Origin: Meconema thalassinum | Taxonomy: Eukaryota > Arthropoda > Insecta > Orthoptera > Tettigoniidae | Assembly (NCBI GenBank): GCA_946902985.2 | Contig: OX336397.1 | Coordinates: 188,918,813-188,982,812, forward strand | DNA length: 64,000 bases | Direction: 5' to 3' | Shown here: one piece after another, positions 11,250 through 23,091 of the stretch | How positions within the stretch are numbered: position 1 is the stretch's first letter | Layout: each line of letters opens with the position of its first letter | Program-made: the position numbers and the translations under genes | The notes under the pieces: generated by a model | Told to the model about the DNA's origin: nothing | The model's input: only the letters and a program-made list of their open reading frames with translations | Database searches by the model: none

Positions 11250-11560
11250 GGAATTTGAGGAATGTTTTGTTGATTTATGTAATCTGATGAATTTGGGGCA
11301 TCTTAGTATTTTTGGAAGAATTTTCTGAAATCTTGGTATATTTGTAAGGATTTTTGGGGAATCTGGTGACTTAGGAGTAAACCTGGGCTATGTGGATGTT
11401 TTGAGGATGTTCTTATGTATTGTAGGATATTTGGGAGAATCTTAGTAAATTTGGAAGGATGTTTGGGGAATATTGGAGTAATTGGAAGGATTTTGATGGA
11501 ATCGGGTTAATTTCATGTGTTCTACTGAATTTTTGTGATTTTTGGGAGTATGGTGATTTT
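11250..11560. repeat. degenerate roughly 30-bp tandem repeat
   Basis: About ten diverged units close to TTGGAAGGATTTTTGGGGAA plus about ten more bases are visible, for example at 11318, 11340, 11445 and 11470. Unit lengths vary from 28 to 32 bp. The region is G/T-rich on the plus strand and has no credible coding potential. Confidence 0.55.
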
Positions 11561-11605
11561 TTATGATTTTGATTGGTCAGAGGACTCTCGTATGGCATCT
11601 GGGTT

Positions 11606-11910
11606 AGAAGAGAATAAGAGATGAGCAAGGGAGGTCAACAGAGAGGCGCCTGGCATAAGTAAGTGTAAGCAATGCTGGTCGTTGAGGAAAATCTGTCAAA
11701 TTTTTGTAAAATCTGTTTGGAATTTGAGGGAATTCTGAATGTGGTGGTGGTGGGGATTGGGGGATAGAGTGTGAGGGAAGGGGTCAGAGGTATCGCGTAG
11801 GTGGTACCGTCATCCTGGATGGGTCGCGAGTGCACCCTGACATCCTGACCGGCGTTGCAAAAACTGGGATCGACCGCTCGGGCATCCTGTCTAGTGAACA
11901 CCCATAAATA
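11606..11910. repeat. dispersed repeat flanking the RTE-like LINE, left copy
   Basis: Two blocks here recur on the far side of the LINE: AGAAGAGAATAAGAGATGAG...GCCTGGCATAAGTAAGTG...GAATTTGAGGGAATTCTG (about 11610-11735), similar to 15570-15710, and GGATCGACCGCTCGGGC (about 11868-11884), similar to 15238-15254. It is followed by AAATA-rich low-complexity sequence to about 12120. The identity of the repeat is unknown; it may be untranslated sequence of the adjacent LINE family. Confidence 0.6.
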
Positions 11911-12129
11911 AAGAAAATAAATAAAATAAATAAATATATTAATCAATATATATTTAATAAATAGAGTTTAAATTATACATAAATAAATATTAAATAATAG
12001 TAATAATAATACAATTAAATATTAATAAATTAAAAATAATAAATAATCGATAACGTAATCAATGAATAATATTAAATAAGTAAATAAAAGTTAAATAATA
12101 ATAATTAAGAAATATATCATTTATGCACG

Positions 12130-15080
12130 TTACATGGATGACCACAACCCTGTGACGTCTCAGAACAGGTTTTGTAGGTTCAAACAACTCACTGACATCG
12201 TCTCTCATCATGAAATCCTAACCACAGTGATACATGAAACAAGATTTACTGATTATCAGGCCTTCGAATCACAAGGTTATAGGATCTTCGAAATTGAAAC
12301 AGGGAAACTTGTTCCATGTGTTCCATGTTCCATTTCTCGGCACAGGAAAGATTCTAGACTCGGTCACAGAATTCAGCTCCCCAAATAGCCGAGTCTCAAT
12401 GCTTAGTTTTCGAATCATGAACAAAGTATATACGATTGTGAACGTACATGCACCAATCAACCAAGCGAAAAAGAAAGACTCTGATGGAACAGATACATTT
12501 TGGGAAGAACTTGAAGATCTCATCTCAAGAATCCCTGAAAAACACACAATAATTTTGCTTGGATGCTTCAATGCCCAACTTGGCAAAGAAAGAAATTACC
12601 AGAATATCATTCGAGAGTATCCAACCCATTGCCGAACTAACCGGCATGGAGAAAGACTTATGGAGCTCGGTAAGGTATTCAACCTTGTTCTAAAATCAAC
12701 AGCCTTCAAACACCTACAAATGGCATGGGCATCTCTAAATCCTAATCTGGGCGAGTCTTAAATTGACCATTTTTCCATTACACGGAAAGCAACTCGAGAG
12801 ATTCAAAACATAAAAGTCCTGAGTGGTACTAACTTTGACTTGGATCACTACCTTTCCAAAATAAATCTGAAGCTCATCCCAATAAAAACCAGGAGAATCC
12901 AGTCAACGAAAGCAAATATATTTGACACAGGAAAGCTCAAAAGCAACAATGCATTCGCTCAGAAACTCGATTCCTTGGATCAAGAGAATTGGGATCAACT
13001 AAAAAACGCCTTCGTCAAATCGGCTGAGGAGACAGTCTCACTAACAAACGTTTGGAAACACCCGTGGTGGTCTACTGAATGTTATGCTGTAGTAGCTCAG
13101 AGACAACTTGCCTGGAAAAGATGGAATTCGAAGAAAAATCAAGATAGGTGCGAGCACTTTGTGACCGTGATAAAACATGCGGCTAATGTTATACGTGGAG
13201 TAAAGCGTCCGTTTGACAAGGGCCAATTGACACAGAAAGAACAGGATTTCAACAAGAACAAAACCGGAGGTTTTTACAAAACCTTCAGACGCAACCTCAC
13301 TAAATAACCCCCCCAAGTCTACACTTCAGAGATGACCATGGTAAGCTTGCATTCAACGACAAGGACAACTGCCAGATGTTGGCCAAATACTTGGAATCTC
13401 TTCTTAATTGTGAAGAACCACAATCACAATTCACGTTGAAGAACCTACACACTCCAACCCAAACTCCTCTCCACCAACGAATGAGGAAATCAGACAGATC
13501 ATCCAGTCTCTGGTGAACAAAAAAAGCACCTGGTGAAGATACAATAATAGCCGAGCTCTGGAAGTCTACAGGTGACAAAGCGATTGACAAACTAACAGAG
13601 ATTATTCATGACATCAGGAAGGCTGAGAAACTCCCCAGTGACTGGACATCAGCCCTGATTTATCCCCTTCACAAGAAAGGTGACAAAGCGGATGTAAACA
13701 ACTAACGAGGCATCTCACTCCTCTCGATAACATATAAAATTCTCCCGAAAGCCCTTCAGACCCGGGCAGAGAAAGAACTTTATTTGCAATTGGAAGAGTA
13801 TCAAGGAGGGTTTAGAAAAGGGCGCTCATGTGTTGACCAGATCATGAACTTAAAATTTCTTCTTACATATCTGACTGTCAGGAACAAGAAGTTTGTGGTG
13901 ACCTTCATAGACTTCAAGAAGGCCTACGATTCAATTTATCGACGGCCTAGACAACAAAACACGGACAATTATCCAACAGATCATAACCAATACGACCTCC
14001 GGATTGAAAATCAGGGGAGAGATTTCGGACACCTTCGAAATCACGACAGGTGTTAGACAAGGAGATGAATTATCGCTTCTAATTTTCAACTGCGTATTAG
14101 AAAAAGGTTACTCGGCAGTGGTGCAAGGAGATGTGTAATGAAGAGGTCGACCACGGACTCAGAATAGTTTATAAGAAAATGTATCTAACAATTGACTGCC
14201 TAGCTTTTGCAGGTGATCTAGTTATTTTTCCTGATTCCATAGACACTGCTACAAAACATATCATCAAACTTAAAAACAAAGCGGCAAAGCCAGGCCTCCA
14301 GATCTCCTTTGAGAAAACGGAATTTATAACTATCATCAAGCAGGCTCCCAGAGAGTTATATGTTAAACAACAAATAATCAAGCGGGCAGAAAAAATTAAG
14401 TATTTAGGCGAATGGATAAAACCAAATAACTCTGAGAAAGAATCATTTGCATCAAGGATCGACAAGACGGAAACTGTGTACCAGCTAACCAGGGATGTTT
14501 AAAATAAACGATCAGTGTCCATCAATGCCATGATTGGGCATTATTGTTAAGTTATTCGTCCAGAAGCTTTGTACGCAGCTCAATGCCTTGCAATGAATAA
14601 GAAAGGTTTAGTTGAAACGTTCGAGGCCAATGAACAAAATATCCTTGGGGAGATCCTAGGACCATTCAGAGAAAATGGAGAGTACAGGAGGTGACATAAC
14701 AATAAAATCGACATACGAGTGGAAAGGATATCGGACTTGATGCGATAAAGGAGAATTCGTTTCTATGGCTACATAAGACGCATGAGCTCGCAGTTATTGA
14801 CCAACTGCATATTTTCCTACGTTGTAGACCATGGTTTTCTGAGATCGAAAACCATCTTATTGAAATAGGGATTTCGCTTGAGGACATTCAAGAACGTCTT
14901 CCTCTCCAGAAAAAAAAAACTTAGTGCACACCAGTGATTCCAAGAAAAGCCAAAACTGAGAACAGGCGAGAAGTGGGCGGCTGACAGAAAGGAGGCGCAC
15001 AGGACAGGGCTGAAGGACTACTGGGAAATCATTCGAGCTCAAAGAAGGAAACAGTTGAAGTAACGTGTTCCATAGCTGGC
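12130..15080 (+). pseudogene. degenerate RTE-like non-LTR retrotransposon
   Basis: The plus strand carries scrambled pieces of one endonuclease-RT protein. An apurinic-endonuclease-like part is at about 12240-12760 (YTIVNVHAPINQAKKK, FWEELEDLISRIPEKHTIIL, then GCFNAQLGKE where GDFNAxxGKE is usual, and NRHGERLMELG). RT motifs follow: LEEYQGGFRKGRSCVDQI and FVVTFIDFKKAYDS (13784-13940), GVRQGDELS (about 14050) and AFAGDLVIFPD (about 14200), where the usual FADD has Asp replaced by Gly. A C-terminal tail with ALYAAQCLAM is at 14560-14600 and ends near 15070. The motif set is most like the RTE clade. Multiple frameshifts and stops make it non-functional. Confidence 0.75.
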
Positions 15081-15089
15081 CGAAACGAA

Positions 15090-16590
15090 GAAGCAAAGTA
15101 AATTAATAAAATTTAAATAACTAAAAAACGAAAATCAAAAACAAATATTAAATAAATGAAAATTAAATAATTAATATTAAATGATAAATGCATCCAACAG
15201 AATTAAATAAATAATACTTATCAATCGGCAGCCACTTGGATCGACCGCTCGGGCTATTCTGTCGTAGCCAGCAAGGTGTCATGTCACATTACTTTGTGAA
15301 AACCAGTCCAAACCCCACTCACCCTTGGAAACGTCCATCATTAAAGAAATACTAAAATTGAAAATGATGTGTCCTGTGGAAAGAGGGGATGAAGACCTTT
15401 CGTTTGAGCCCTCACACGACTTTCTTCGGCTATCTTTCGGGTGATATCGACTTTTTCAGGAAATCTCGGGTAGGTGACCTTGTAGTTCATCAATAATCGA
15501 TAAATCGGTAATCAATAAATAATAATAGTAAATACATAAATATTAATAATGAATATATCGACAAGTAAGTTGGAAGAGAATGGAAACTGACCAAAGAAGG
15601 TCATCAGAAATGAGCCTAACACAAGTAAGTGGATGCAATTGTGGCCATGAGTGTTAAATCTATTTAAGTTTGTAAATATCTGTTGAGAATTTTAGGAAAT
15701 TCTGGGATTGGTGGAGGTGGGTGATGGCGGTAGGGTGTAGAAAAGGGTGTATGGTGGCATCTAACCTAACGTTTGAAAATTCTGCCACCTTGGAAGAGCA
15801 TTAAGTGCATATGCTCTTTAAAAAATTCTTATTTTCCCCGGGGGTGTGGACAGTTTTTATTTTACGGGGGAATAGTCTTGTACTTTAGATAGAGGGGATG
15901 GATCCCTTTCGTTTGAGCCCTCACACGACTCTTTCCAATTAATCGTAAGGGAGTACGCACGGCCTTGTCCCTGGATTGTGGGTTGCTTCTTCAGTTAGCC
16001 CTGGGATAGGAATCCTCCCCCTGTTCCTCAACTCTCTTACTTCAAGTATAGAGCAGCACCCAATTTTACTATTCCTCTTAATCGAGACGATGAAAGATCA
16101 TGTTGACTGTTAGGAAGTAACAGCCGTAGGTGGATGTAATTAACCTTTTTCCATGCACAAGTGCATTTTTCTTCCTGTAAAAGGAAGAACTATAAATCCC
16201 AAACCTCCGACATACAATATAAAACAGTATTGTCTGTATAATATATATTGACTGCACGAACACCACTTCATTGAAGAGTAGGAAGTTCTCAATTCCTATT
16301 ATTTAAGGAAAACTTGCCAATTAATGCAAATTGATAAAAATGTGTAAGATAACTTTTCACTAGTTAGATCTCTTGTCCGCAAAGTAAATATTCCGTTTCC
16401 CTTGATCATCTAACATAGCGAAATTAACTGCTTTTTGGTTGGTCAACACGATTTCACCGAAATTGATAAGGGTGTTATTCCCTGAAGCAAATTACTTAAG
16501 ACAAAAATATTCCCCTGAGTGACTAGCCCCGATCATCGTCATATGCATTACATTTAGGGTTCTATATCTATGTCTACGGATACAGAAGAT
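15090..16590. other. AT-rich and repeat-derived sequence upstream of the zinc-finger array
   Basis: It contains AAATA-rich low complexity (15100-15220, 15490-15560) and the right-hand copies of the dispersed repeat described at 11606-11910 (15225-15290 and 15569-15725). The stretch 15340-15960 includes two similar phrases around CCTTTCGTTTGAGCCCTCACACGACT (about 15398 and 15916), so it is itself partly duplicated. Nothing gene-like is recognised from 15960 to 16590. Confidence 0.45.
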
Positions 16591-16690
16591 TATTGTGGGC
16601 TTATATTTATCTGAAATTGTGGTATTTGATTTTTGATATGATTATGGCAGTGTGTATTTTACTCGTACTAACATTAAACATTATTTACAG

Positions 16691-17648
16691 AAACAATCAC
16701 AATTCGGAGAACACTTTAACAAGGGATAGATTCGTAGCCTCATTCAATCAAAAAAACATTAAGATATCAACTCGTAGCTGTTCATTGACATATTTATGTA
16801 TGGTTTGCGGAACACACTTTACTAAGAAAGTGAATTTGAAGACGCACATGTTGGTTCATAGCAGTATAAAACCACATTCCTGTGGTAAATGTGGAGAAAA
16901 CTTTTCTAATGAATGCAATTTGAAGTCTCACTTGAAAATCCACAGTGGTCTAAAGCCACATTCCTGTGGTACATGCGAAGCGAAATTTGACAAGAAGAGC
17001 AAATTTAAGAGGCACATGTTGATCCATAGTGGTTATAAACCGCACTTCTGTGGGACATGGGAAGCAAAATTTTCTGAGAGGTACAGATTGAAGAGACACA
17101 TGCTGATCCATAGTGGTTATAAACCTTATTCATGTGGTACATGCGATGCAAATTTTACTGATAGGGGCAATTTGAATAGACACATGCTGATCCATAGTGG
17201 TCTTAAACCTCATTCATGTGGTACATGCGGAGCAAAATTTTCTAGGAGAACTGATGTGAAGAGACACATGTTATTCCACAGGGGTTTTAAACCTTATTCG
17301 TGTGGTACGTGCGAAGCAAAATTTACTTCTAAGGGCCGTTTGAAGACACACATGTTCATCCATTGTGCTGATGAGCCTTATTCGTGTGGTACATGCGAAG
17401 CAAAATTTACTGTGAAGGGCAGTTTGAAGACGCACATGTTGATCCATAGTGGCCTTAAACCTTATTCGTGTGGTACATGCGAAGCAAGATTTACTTTGAA
17501 GGGCAGATTGAAGACACACATGATGATCCATAGTGGTCTTAAACCTTATTCGTGTGGTACATGCGATGCAAAATTTACTGTGAAGGGCAGTTTGAAGACA
17601 CACATGTTCATCCATAGTGTGGTATTTGCGAAGCAAAATTTACTTTGA
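16691..17648 (+). CDS. C2H2 zinc-finger array protein, ten fingers (terminal exon or retained ORF)
   Basis: An open frame starting at 16593 encodes ten consecutive C2H2 fingers at strict 28-residue spacing (first Cys pair at frame residues 69/72, last His pair at 337/341). Linkers read HSGLKPYSCG or HSGYKP instead of TGEKPY. The hydrophobic N-terminus (residues 1-32) is probably intron, because TTATTTACAG at 16681-16690 is a good 3' splice site; I therefore start the exon at 16691. Finger 4 has its second zinc Cys changed to Trp (CGTWEAKF, residue 156), which should disable it. C2H2 arrays bind DNA in the nucleus; the target is unknown. The frame ends abruptly after finger 10 through a frameshift (HSVVFAKQNLL, stop), and further finger units follow in broken form, so this may be a truncated gene or a decaying paralogue. 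No KRAB, BTB or ZAD domain is visible upstream. Confidence 0.6.
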
Positions 17649-18300
17649 AGGGCAGTTTAAAGACACACTTTTTGATCCATAGTGGTCTTAAACCTTTGAA
17701 GTCACACGTGTTGAACCATAGTGTGGTACATGCGAAGCTAAATTTACTTTGACGGGCAGTTTGAAGACACACTTGTTGATCCATAGAGGTCTTAAACCTT
17801 ATTCGTGTTGTACATTTGAAGCAAAATTGACTGACTTAAAGGGCAGTTTGAAGACACACATGTTGATCCATAGTGTGCTAGATGCGCTGCTAAATTTATT
17901 TTGAAGGGCAGTTTGAAGAGACACATGTTGTTCCATAGTGGTAATAAATCTTATTCGTGTCGTGCATGCGAAGCAAAATTTGTTGAGAAAACCAGTTTGC
18001 AGACACACCTGATGATCCATAAAGGTCACTAACCTTATTCCTGTTGTACATTCCTGCAAGATTTACTGAGAAGGACAATTTGAAGAAGCACATGTTTATC
18101 CGTAATGGCCTTTTCCCTTATTCCTGTAGTACATCCTAGCGAGATCTAATGAAGTGGGCAGTTTGAAGACACACTTGTAGATCAACAGTGGTCTAAGGCC
18201 ACATTCCTGAGGTGCATGTGGAGTATCCTTTACTCAGAACAACTGTAGACACATTTTGTTCCATAGTCGTCTAAATATACATTCATGTATATGATAATAA
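17649..18300 (+). pseudogene. decayed continuation of the zinc-finger array
   Basis: At least seven more finger-like units can be followed, each with the phrase AAGGGCAGTTTGAAGACACA or a variant, then a CATAGTGGT-type His-linker, at 17644, 17755, 17841, 17906, 17985, 18068 and 18158. Deletions of part units (for example 17690-17725), lost Cys codons and stop codons break every frame. Decay increases with distance from the intact fingers. The minus-strand frames at 17271-17636 and 17799-18093 are shadows of this repeat. Confidence 0.8.
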
Positions 18301-18605
18301 ATTACCCCTGTCAGTACAGCCCTCGAAGGGACTCTTACTTTTGAGCGACCACTGCCCAGAAATTGGAGCTGCAGATATAGTGGTGACGCGCAGTCAGTGC
18401 ATCGGGTCCCCTCGGGCGTTATTCTTTGCTTTCATGACCTTGGGGCTGCCTCACTGTCAGACGGCCACTCGATTGTCTTCACGAGGGTGAGTGTACCCCA
18501 TTCCAGCCCTCGCGTCAGTTTCTAAAATCCCTGACGGTGCCGGGATTCGAACCATGGTCTTCTGGGTGAGAGGAAGGCACGCTACACCAACACCTCTGGG
18601 CTGGC
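18300..18605 (-). repeat. tRNA-derived SINE, family 2
   Basis: Minus-strand reading starts with a tRNA-like head (AGAGGTGTTGGTGTAGCGTG as box-A side, CATGGTTCGAATCCCGGCAC with a near-consensus box B GGTTCGAATCC) at about 18605-18535. The body continues to about 18300 without coding potential. It lies inside the decayed zinc-finger region and separates it from further finger remnants. Family name unknown. Confidence 0.65.
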
Positions 18606-18870
18606 ACAGGTAGTAAACAATGAGCATTTCTCTCTTTTATTCTTTGAAGTGATACCTTCTCCGTAGTACATACAAAATCTATTTTGGACAGGAATTTTTG
18701 ATAAACACATGCTGTAAAGTTCTCTACGAAGGAAAGATTAAATACACACACGATGATCCATCGTGGGTAATAACCGCTCATATGTCCCTCATGCGCAGTA
18801 AACTTGCTGATAATTGATCTTTACACACATAAATGTAAGGATTGCATATTGCTGGCCATGAGTCGTAGTG
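18606..18870 (+). pseudogene. zinc-finger remnants beyond the SINE
   Basis: Short plus-strand pieces such as ERLNTHTMIHRG (about 18728-18765) and CPSCAVNLL (about 18785-18810) preserve C2H2 spacing in broken frames. They match the array upstream and show that the array once extended past the SINE insertion. Confidence 0.5.
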
Positions 18871-19019
18871 GTCTCAAGTCCATTAGTCGTTCATGCCAGT
18901 GTGTACATTGAGTACGCTCACTTGCCTGTGTCAATGGAGATCGATCTGAGCGAGTGTGGAGACGGCCCGGGGAACGTATGCATGACCAATACATCCGAGA
19001 CGGATACCGACAGGAAGGA

Positions 19020-19285
19020 GGTGGTGCAATGTTTTGTGGTGGTACTATTTATCGTCGCAAAACCTCTCTTGTGTACTATAAGGGCGCATGACACGGAAAC
19101 GTCACAGGGATACTATCTGGCCACCTGTAGTGAAAGGTTTCACTGACTATTTCGTCCCAAATTTCACTTTCGTTGACGGTAGCGCTCGCCCGCACATTGT
19201 CAATACGTTTCTTCAGGAGAATGGTATTCACAGATCTCAGTTGCAGTTCTCAGATCTCTTAGTGCAGGGGTGGACACTGCTAAAG
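19020..19285 (+). pseudogene. Tc1/mariner transposase fragment
   Basis: The plus-strand frame 19088-19291 contains RHRDTIWPPVVKGFTDYF followed by FVDGSARPHIVNTFLQENGI. This matches the Tc1/mariner DDE core around its second catalytic Asp, where the family usually has DDNARPH followed by an FLxxxGI helix. Here the second Asp of that motif is Gly and the following WPARSPDLNP segment is scrambled (QLQFSDLLVQGW). No terminal repeats or TA duplications were recognised next to it. It is an inactive remnant sitting among zinc-finger remnants. Confidence 0.65.
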
Positions 19286-19389
19286 AAATAAGTCCATCCC
19301 CACTGTGCTCCATGGCAATATGAGTTATTTTTGACGTGCGAAATTCATTTTGGTCCTGCGCCAATCTGAAGTGGTATATACACAGCTAC

Positions 19390-19745
19390 ATTTACAAGAT
19401 TAGTATCTTTTAAGAGTCGCATGTGACTTTTTAGTCAGGAGAAAGCATATTTAAGTAACACACACAAGTGCTGTCTGAAGACACATGTGACTCATACTGG
19501 TCAAGGAGCCATATTAATATAGTAAGTAGCAAAATTTACTGAGTGAGGAGCTTCGAAAAATCGCCTGCTAATTGATGTTGGTAAAAGCAATATTTATTAA
19601 GTACTTCCAGTCATAAGTACGAAGGGAGATTTCGAGTCACACATCTTAATTCATAGGCACCGGAAGTCCTATTTATGTAGAGCATGCGACGAATGAATTG
19701 TAACAAAGTGACAAGTTTGAGATCACAGTGTATAGAAACAATATC
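19390..19745 (+). pseudogene. last zinc-finger remnants
   Basis: CCLKTHVTHTGQG (about 19470-19508) and DFESHILIHRHRKSYLCRACDE (about 19629-19695; shown in two halves DFESHILIHR and HRKSYLCRACDE) keep finger and linker spacing. Stops and frame changes surround them. They mark the right limit of the array at about 19.7 kb. Confidence 0.6.
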
Positions 19746-22065
19746 TCTGTTGTATTCGCGGAGCATAAAACAGAACTATAATCAAGTAGTTCATTAGAGC
19801 AAAGCTTGTTGGAAACTACATTTCGAATACGAATAATTTTTTATTGCAGACTCAAGAAAGTTCATTTATATTAGGCGAGAAAGGTTTGTTAGAAAGCGGG
19901 ATATTACTGAATTACTGAAGCACATGGTAATTCTAAGTGGGAGTGTAAAACCATTGCTTGATTCATTCATACTGCATATTTGTTGAGATAGATATTAATT
20001 CTTCCCAGGATGAGGCTACATTTTAGTTATATATGATGAAACGGAATTTGCTTGTTAGATTTGTCTTAATAGTTTGTTAAAATATAACGTATTTCATCCA
20101 CAGCAGGCAATTGCCGTGTTTCTTGTGAATCATTTAATCAGTAGGCTGGGCAAAAATATTCTCGCCTGTTGGCCAGCACAACACGCTTGCTTTCTTGTAG
20201 TGCAGAATTCACTAAAATGTGTTCGGTAAATTGAAGACTCGTATTTTAATACATTTTGGCTGGTAGCTTACTTCATGTAATATATTTGAATTGGCATAGA
20301 GGTAAGTTTTAAGTTTCATTACCTATAGTGACCATCAGTCATAATCAATTTAGGTATAAGCAAATTTACTTTGTATTTTAGTTGTGAAAAAATGTAAATA
20401 AAGTAATTAACTGATATTTCTACCGTAATGAAGGGAGAAAATATGCATGTATTGCTCTCAAAAAGAGCCCAGTTTTCCTTGAAGGCTTTAAGGACAACCT
20501 AAACATCCTTAATTACTGGAAGGCAGTTTCCCATATTTTGAGCATGTAATTCGTTCAACGGTTTTAAGCGAAGAGACATAGAGAGGATATTGCACATGCT
20601 TGAATTAAATATTCTGGGTATTTTGCAGGAAAAAAGGATTTGTATAATTCCATATGTTAAATTGCGTAAATGTTATAGTTACAGGGGCAGGTATATCAAT
20701 CAATATATATTCTTTGAATTTTGATAGTGAGGGGTTCGGTTTACTTCCATATGATATGTTCTGTGAACATTTTAGGGAGAGGGGATTGTAAAGAACTAAC
20801 GGTAATGTCCCGGAATTGTTATTGTGAGAGGGGTTTGTGCACGTTCATATGATACGTTCTGGCAATGTAATTTGTACACGGTTTTTGTGTGCATCCATAT
20901 GATATGATTTGGGAATGTTCTAGGGTAAGAGATTTTACACATTTTGGGTTTTCACTTACGCATATTTTTTGTTCTCTGAAAAAATTAAGTGCTTATGATA
21001 GCATGTTTCGTGAAGGTTACAGTGTTGATATTCACTATCTCTTCATATAATAAGTAGCCTCTAACTTAGAATTTTTTCAAGCATCAAGGATATGACTCAT
21101 TCTGAATTTGAAGAGTAGCTAGCTAATACCTTACAGTACATTTTACTAGTAAAGGAAGCACATCAGTGAGTTGTGTAATGCAATTAGCTGCTATTTCAAT
21201 ACTACAGTAATAGAATGAGACCTATTTTCACTACAAATATTGCACAAGGTGGCAGTAATTGGCGCTGGCTTTATTAAATTCTGAGGGTTTTTGATTTTGA
21301 GAATTGCGATGAGGGGAGAATTAGAGATGATGGCTTAACTTCCGGAGGGAACAAGACAAATTAATTAGTTTACAATGAAGAATAAAGTTTTTACCACCTG
21401 TAGGTCATGCAAAGTGAGAATAACTACCACCTAATGTCACCAACCGTCGGCCAATTACCAACTCTGCGGAAAATAACTGGATAGGTGTGGCGGAGCGGCA
21501 TGCAACGGCGTTTTCTATGGCAGAAATCCCACCATTAGAGCCTGAGTATTACGTTGTTTGAATGTTTCGAGTAGCACGTTTAACAAGAGTTGGTCTCAAT
21601 TATGTCTAAGATTAAGGAATAACGACATTTGTTTTCTTTGCAGCTAAAGAAAAATATAATTACATTTGTTGGCAGAAAAATTAACAATTCATTGACAAGG
21701 TACTGTAAGATATAAAGAGGGAGATAAAAATGATAACGGATGAATTGAAAGAAGAGACATGAAAATTCAATAAAGGGACATTCAATGCACACATTTGTAC
21801 AAATCAGTAGAACAAAGCATCTTTGAATAGAAATAAATATAATTATTTTCTGATAAACAAATCTTCTAGTCATCACTGGTGTATATTAATACCTGTCCAA
21901 CCTAATGTTGTAATCTCAGGTCCTTATCATTGATTGGAGAGGATATCTGTAATGTGAGAGAGCGATAGACTGAGTGATGTTAGACAGCACATTATTGAAG
22001 ACAAAAATCAAAGCTTGTTGACCTCGATGCTAATTAAAATAAAATAAAGGTGTGGAAAATGGGCA
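19746..22065. other. non-coding sequence downstream of the zinc-finger array
   Basis: Apart from the 49-bp minisatellite annotated separately, I recognise nothing. The sequence is AT-rich with stops in all frames. It could be 3'-UTR or flank of the finger gene, or old repeat. Confidence 0.35.
20640..20960. repeat. degenerate 49-bp minisatellite, about six units
   Basis: The word CCATATGATATGTTCT or a close variant recurs at 20649, 20747, 20845 and 20894, with weaker phases at 20698 and 20796, giving a constant 49-bp period. Each unit continues roughly as GGGAATGTT...GAGAGGGGTTTGTACAC. It is non-coding. Confidence 0.75.
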
Positions 22066-22930
22066 ATGATACTTGAGTTGATATTGGCAATACAGTGTCT
22101 ATGTCTCGAAAACTTTTCTAATATTGCAATATTGGATTTTGTTCCACCATCTTTAGATGTTAGTAGTTACTGCTGTAAAATGAAACCTTTCAATAGTGCT
22201 ACAACTGATCCAGTAAAAAAGACTGAATACCTGGCCAGTAAACGACTGCACAGTCATCGTGCATCAACATTTTATAATTTAATGTAAACATTGGACATAT
22301 TCTGCAACAATGAGCTTCGATGTTCAGCTAATTCCGCTTCCTCCAGAATCATCCATTTAAAGGGCATACAATTCCTGGCAAGTAAGGTTGTATTGTGTAT
22401 GTATTGTTAAGGTTTATGGGAATAATCCAAATTATTATTTATGGACAGAAGATCAAGCCAGAAGTGGCCTTATCGATGTTTCTTCTGCTCTGTTATAGCA
22501 TCTTGTAGCCCTGCAACTAACTGAAAATGTTGCAAGTATTAGACTGTTCTTTGATGGGTGTAGCGCTCCGAATAAATGTTGTTATGCGTACACTTATGCA
22601 TTTTTAGTAGAAAGAAATTCTTAAGTAAACACATTTCACATAATGTTCCCCGTACAAGCCACAGTATTTAACCAGCTGATCGGATGTTTGGTTAGGTTGA
22701 CATGCCACTAATGAAACAACCGACCATTATTCATAAAGCCGATTACATTGATGTTTATAAATCAGCGGGAGTCGTTTAACTGCTTTGCGAAGACTGGAAA
22801 CTGCAAGACACCATAGCCTTTCTTCGAAAGAACAAGGCTGCTTCCGGCGTCTAGTATTTCAGACTGCAAAATAATTCTAATAAAAAGAGAAGTTATCCGA
22901 AAATAAGAAAGTAGGTTAAATGAACGCCAC
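22066..22930 (+). pseudogene. broken gene resembling DUF7869-type transposon-associated proteins
   Basis: Plus-strand pieces line up with a protein type common in insect genomes. They are FVPPSLDVSSYCCKMK...DPVKKTEYLASKRLHSHRAS (22140-22265), LWTEDQARSGLIDVSSALL (about 22440-22495), IRLFFDGCSAPNKCC (about 22540-22583), MFPVQATVFNQLIG (about 22640-22680) and ADYIDVYKSAGVV followed by CEDWKLQD (about 22740-22810). The family carries a (S/D)DxCxGQNKN motif, here DGCSAPNKC with the conserved Gln lost. Function of the family is not established; it behaves like a mobile or domesticated nuclease-like domain. Several stops make this copy non-coding. Confidence 0.5.
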
Positions 22931-23091
22931 CTGGAAATAAGGCCACCGCACTCTCTGACAATAGCTTCCTTGCTTGACCAAAAGGAGCGATACTAGCGAG
23001 GTGAACCTGCAATAGTCTTTGCATTTCATCGCTCAAATTACTTGAATCAATTTAGAAAGTGTGGTGCGAACGTTTTGTGCAAGTTTTATTT

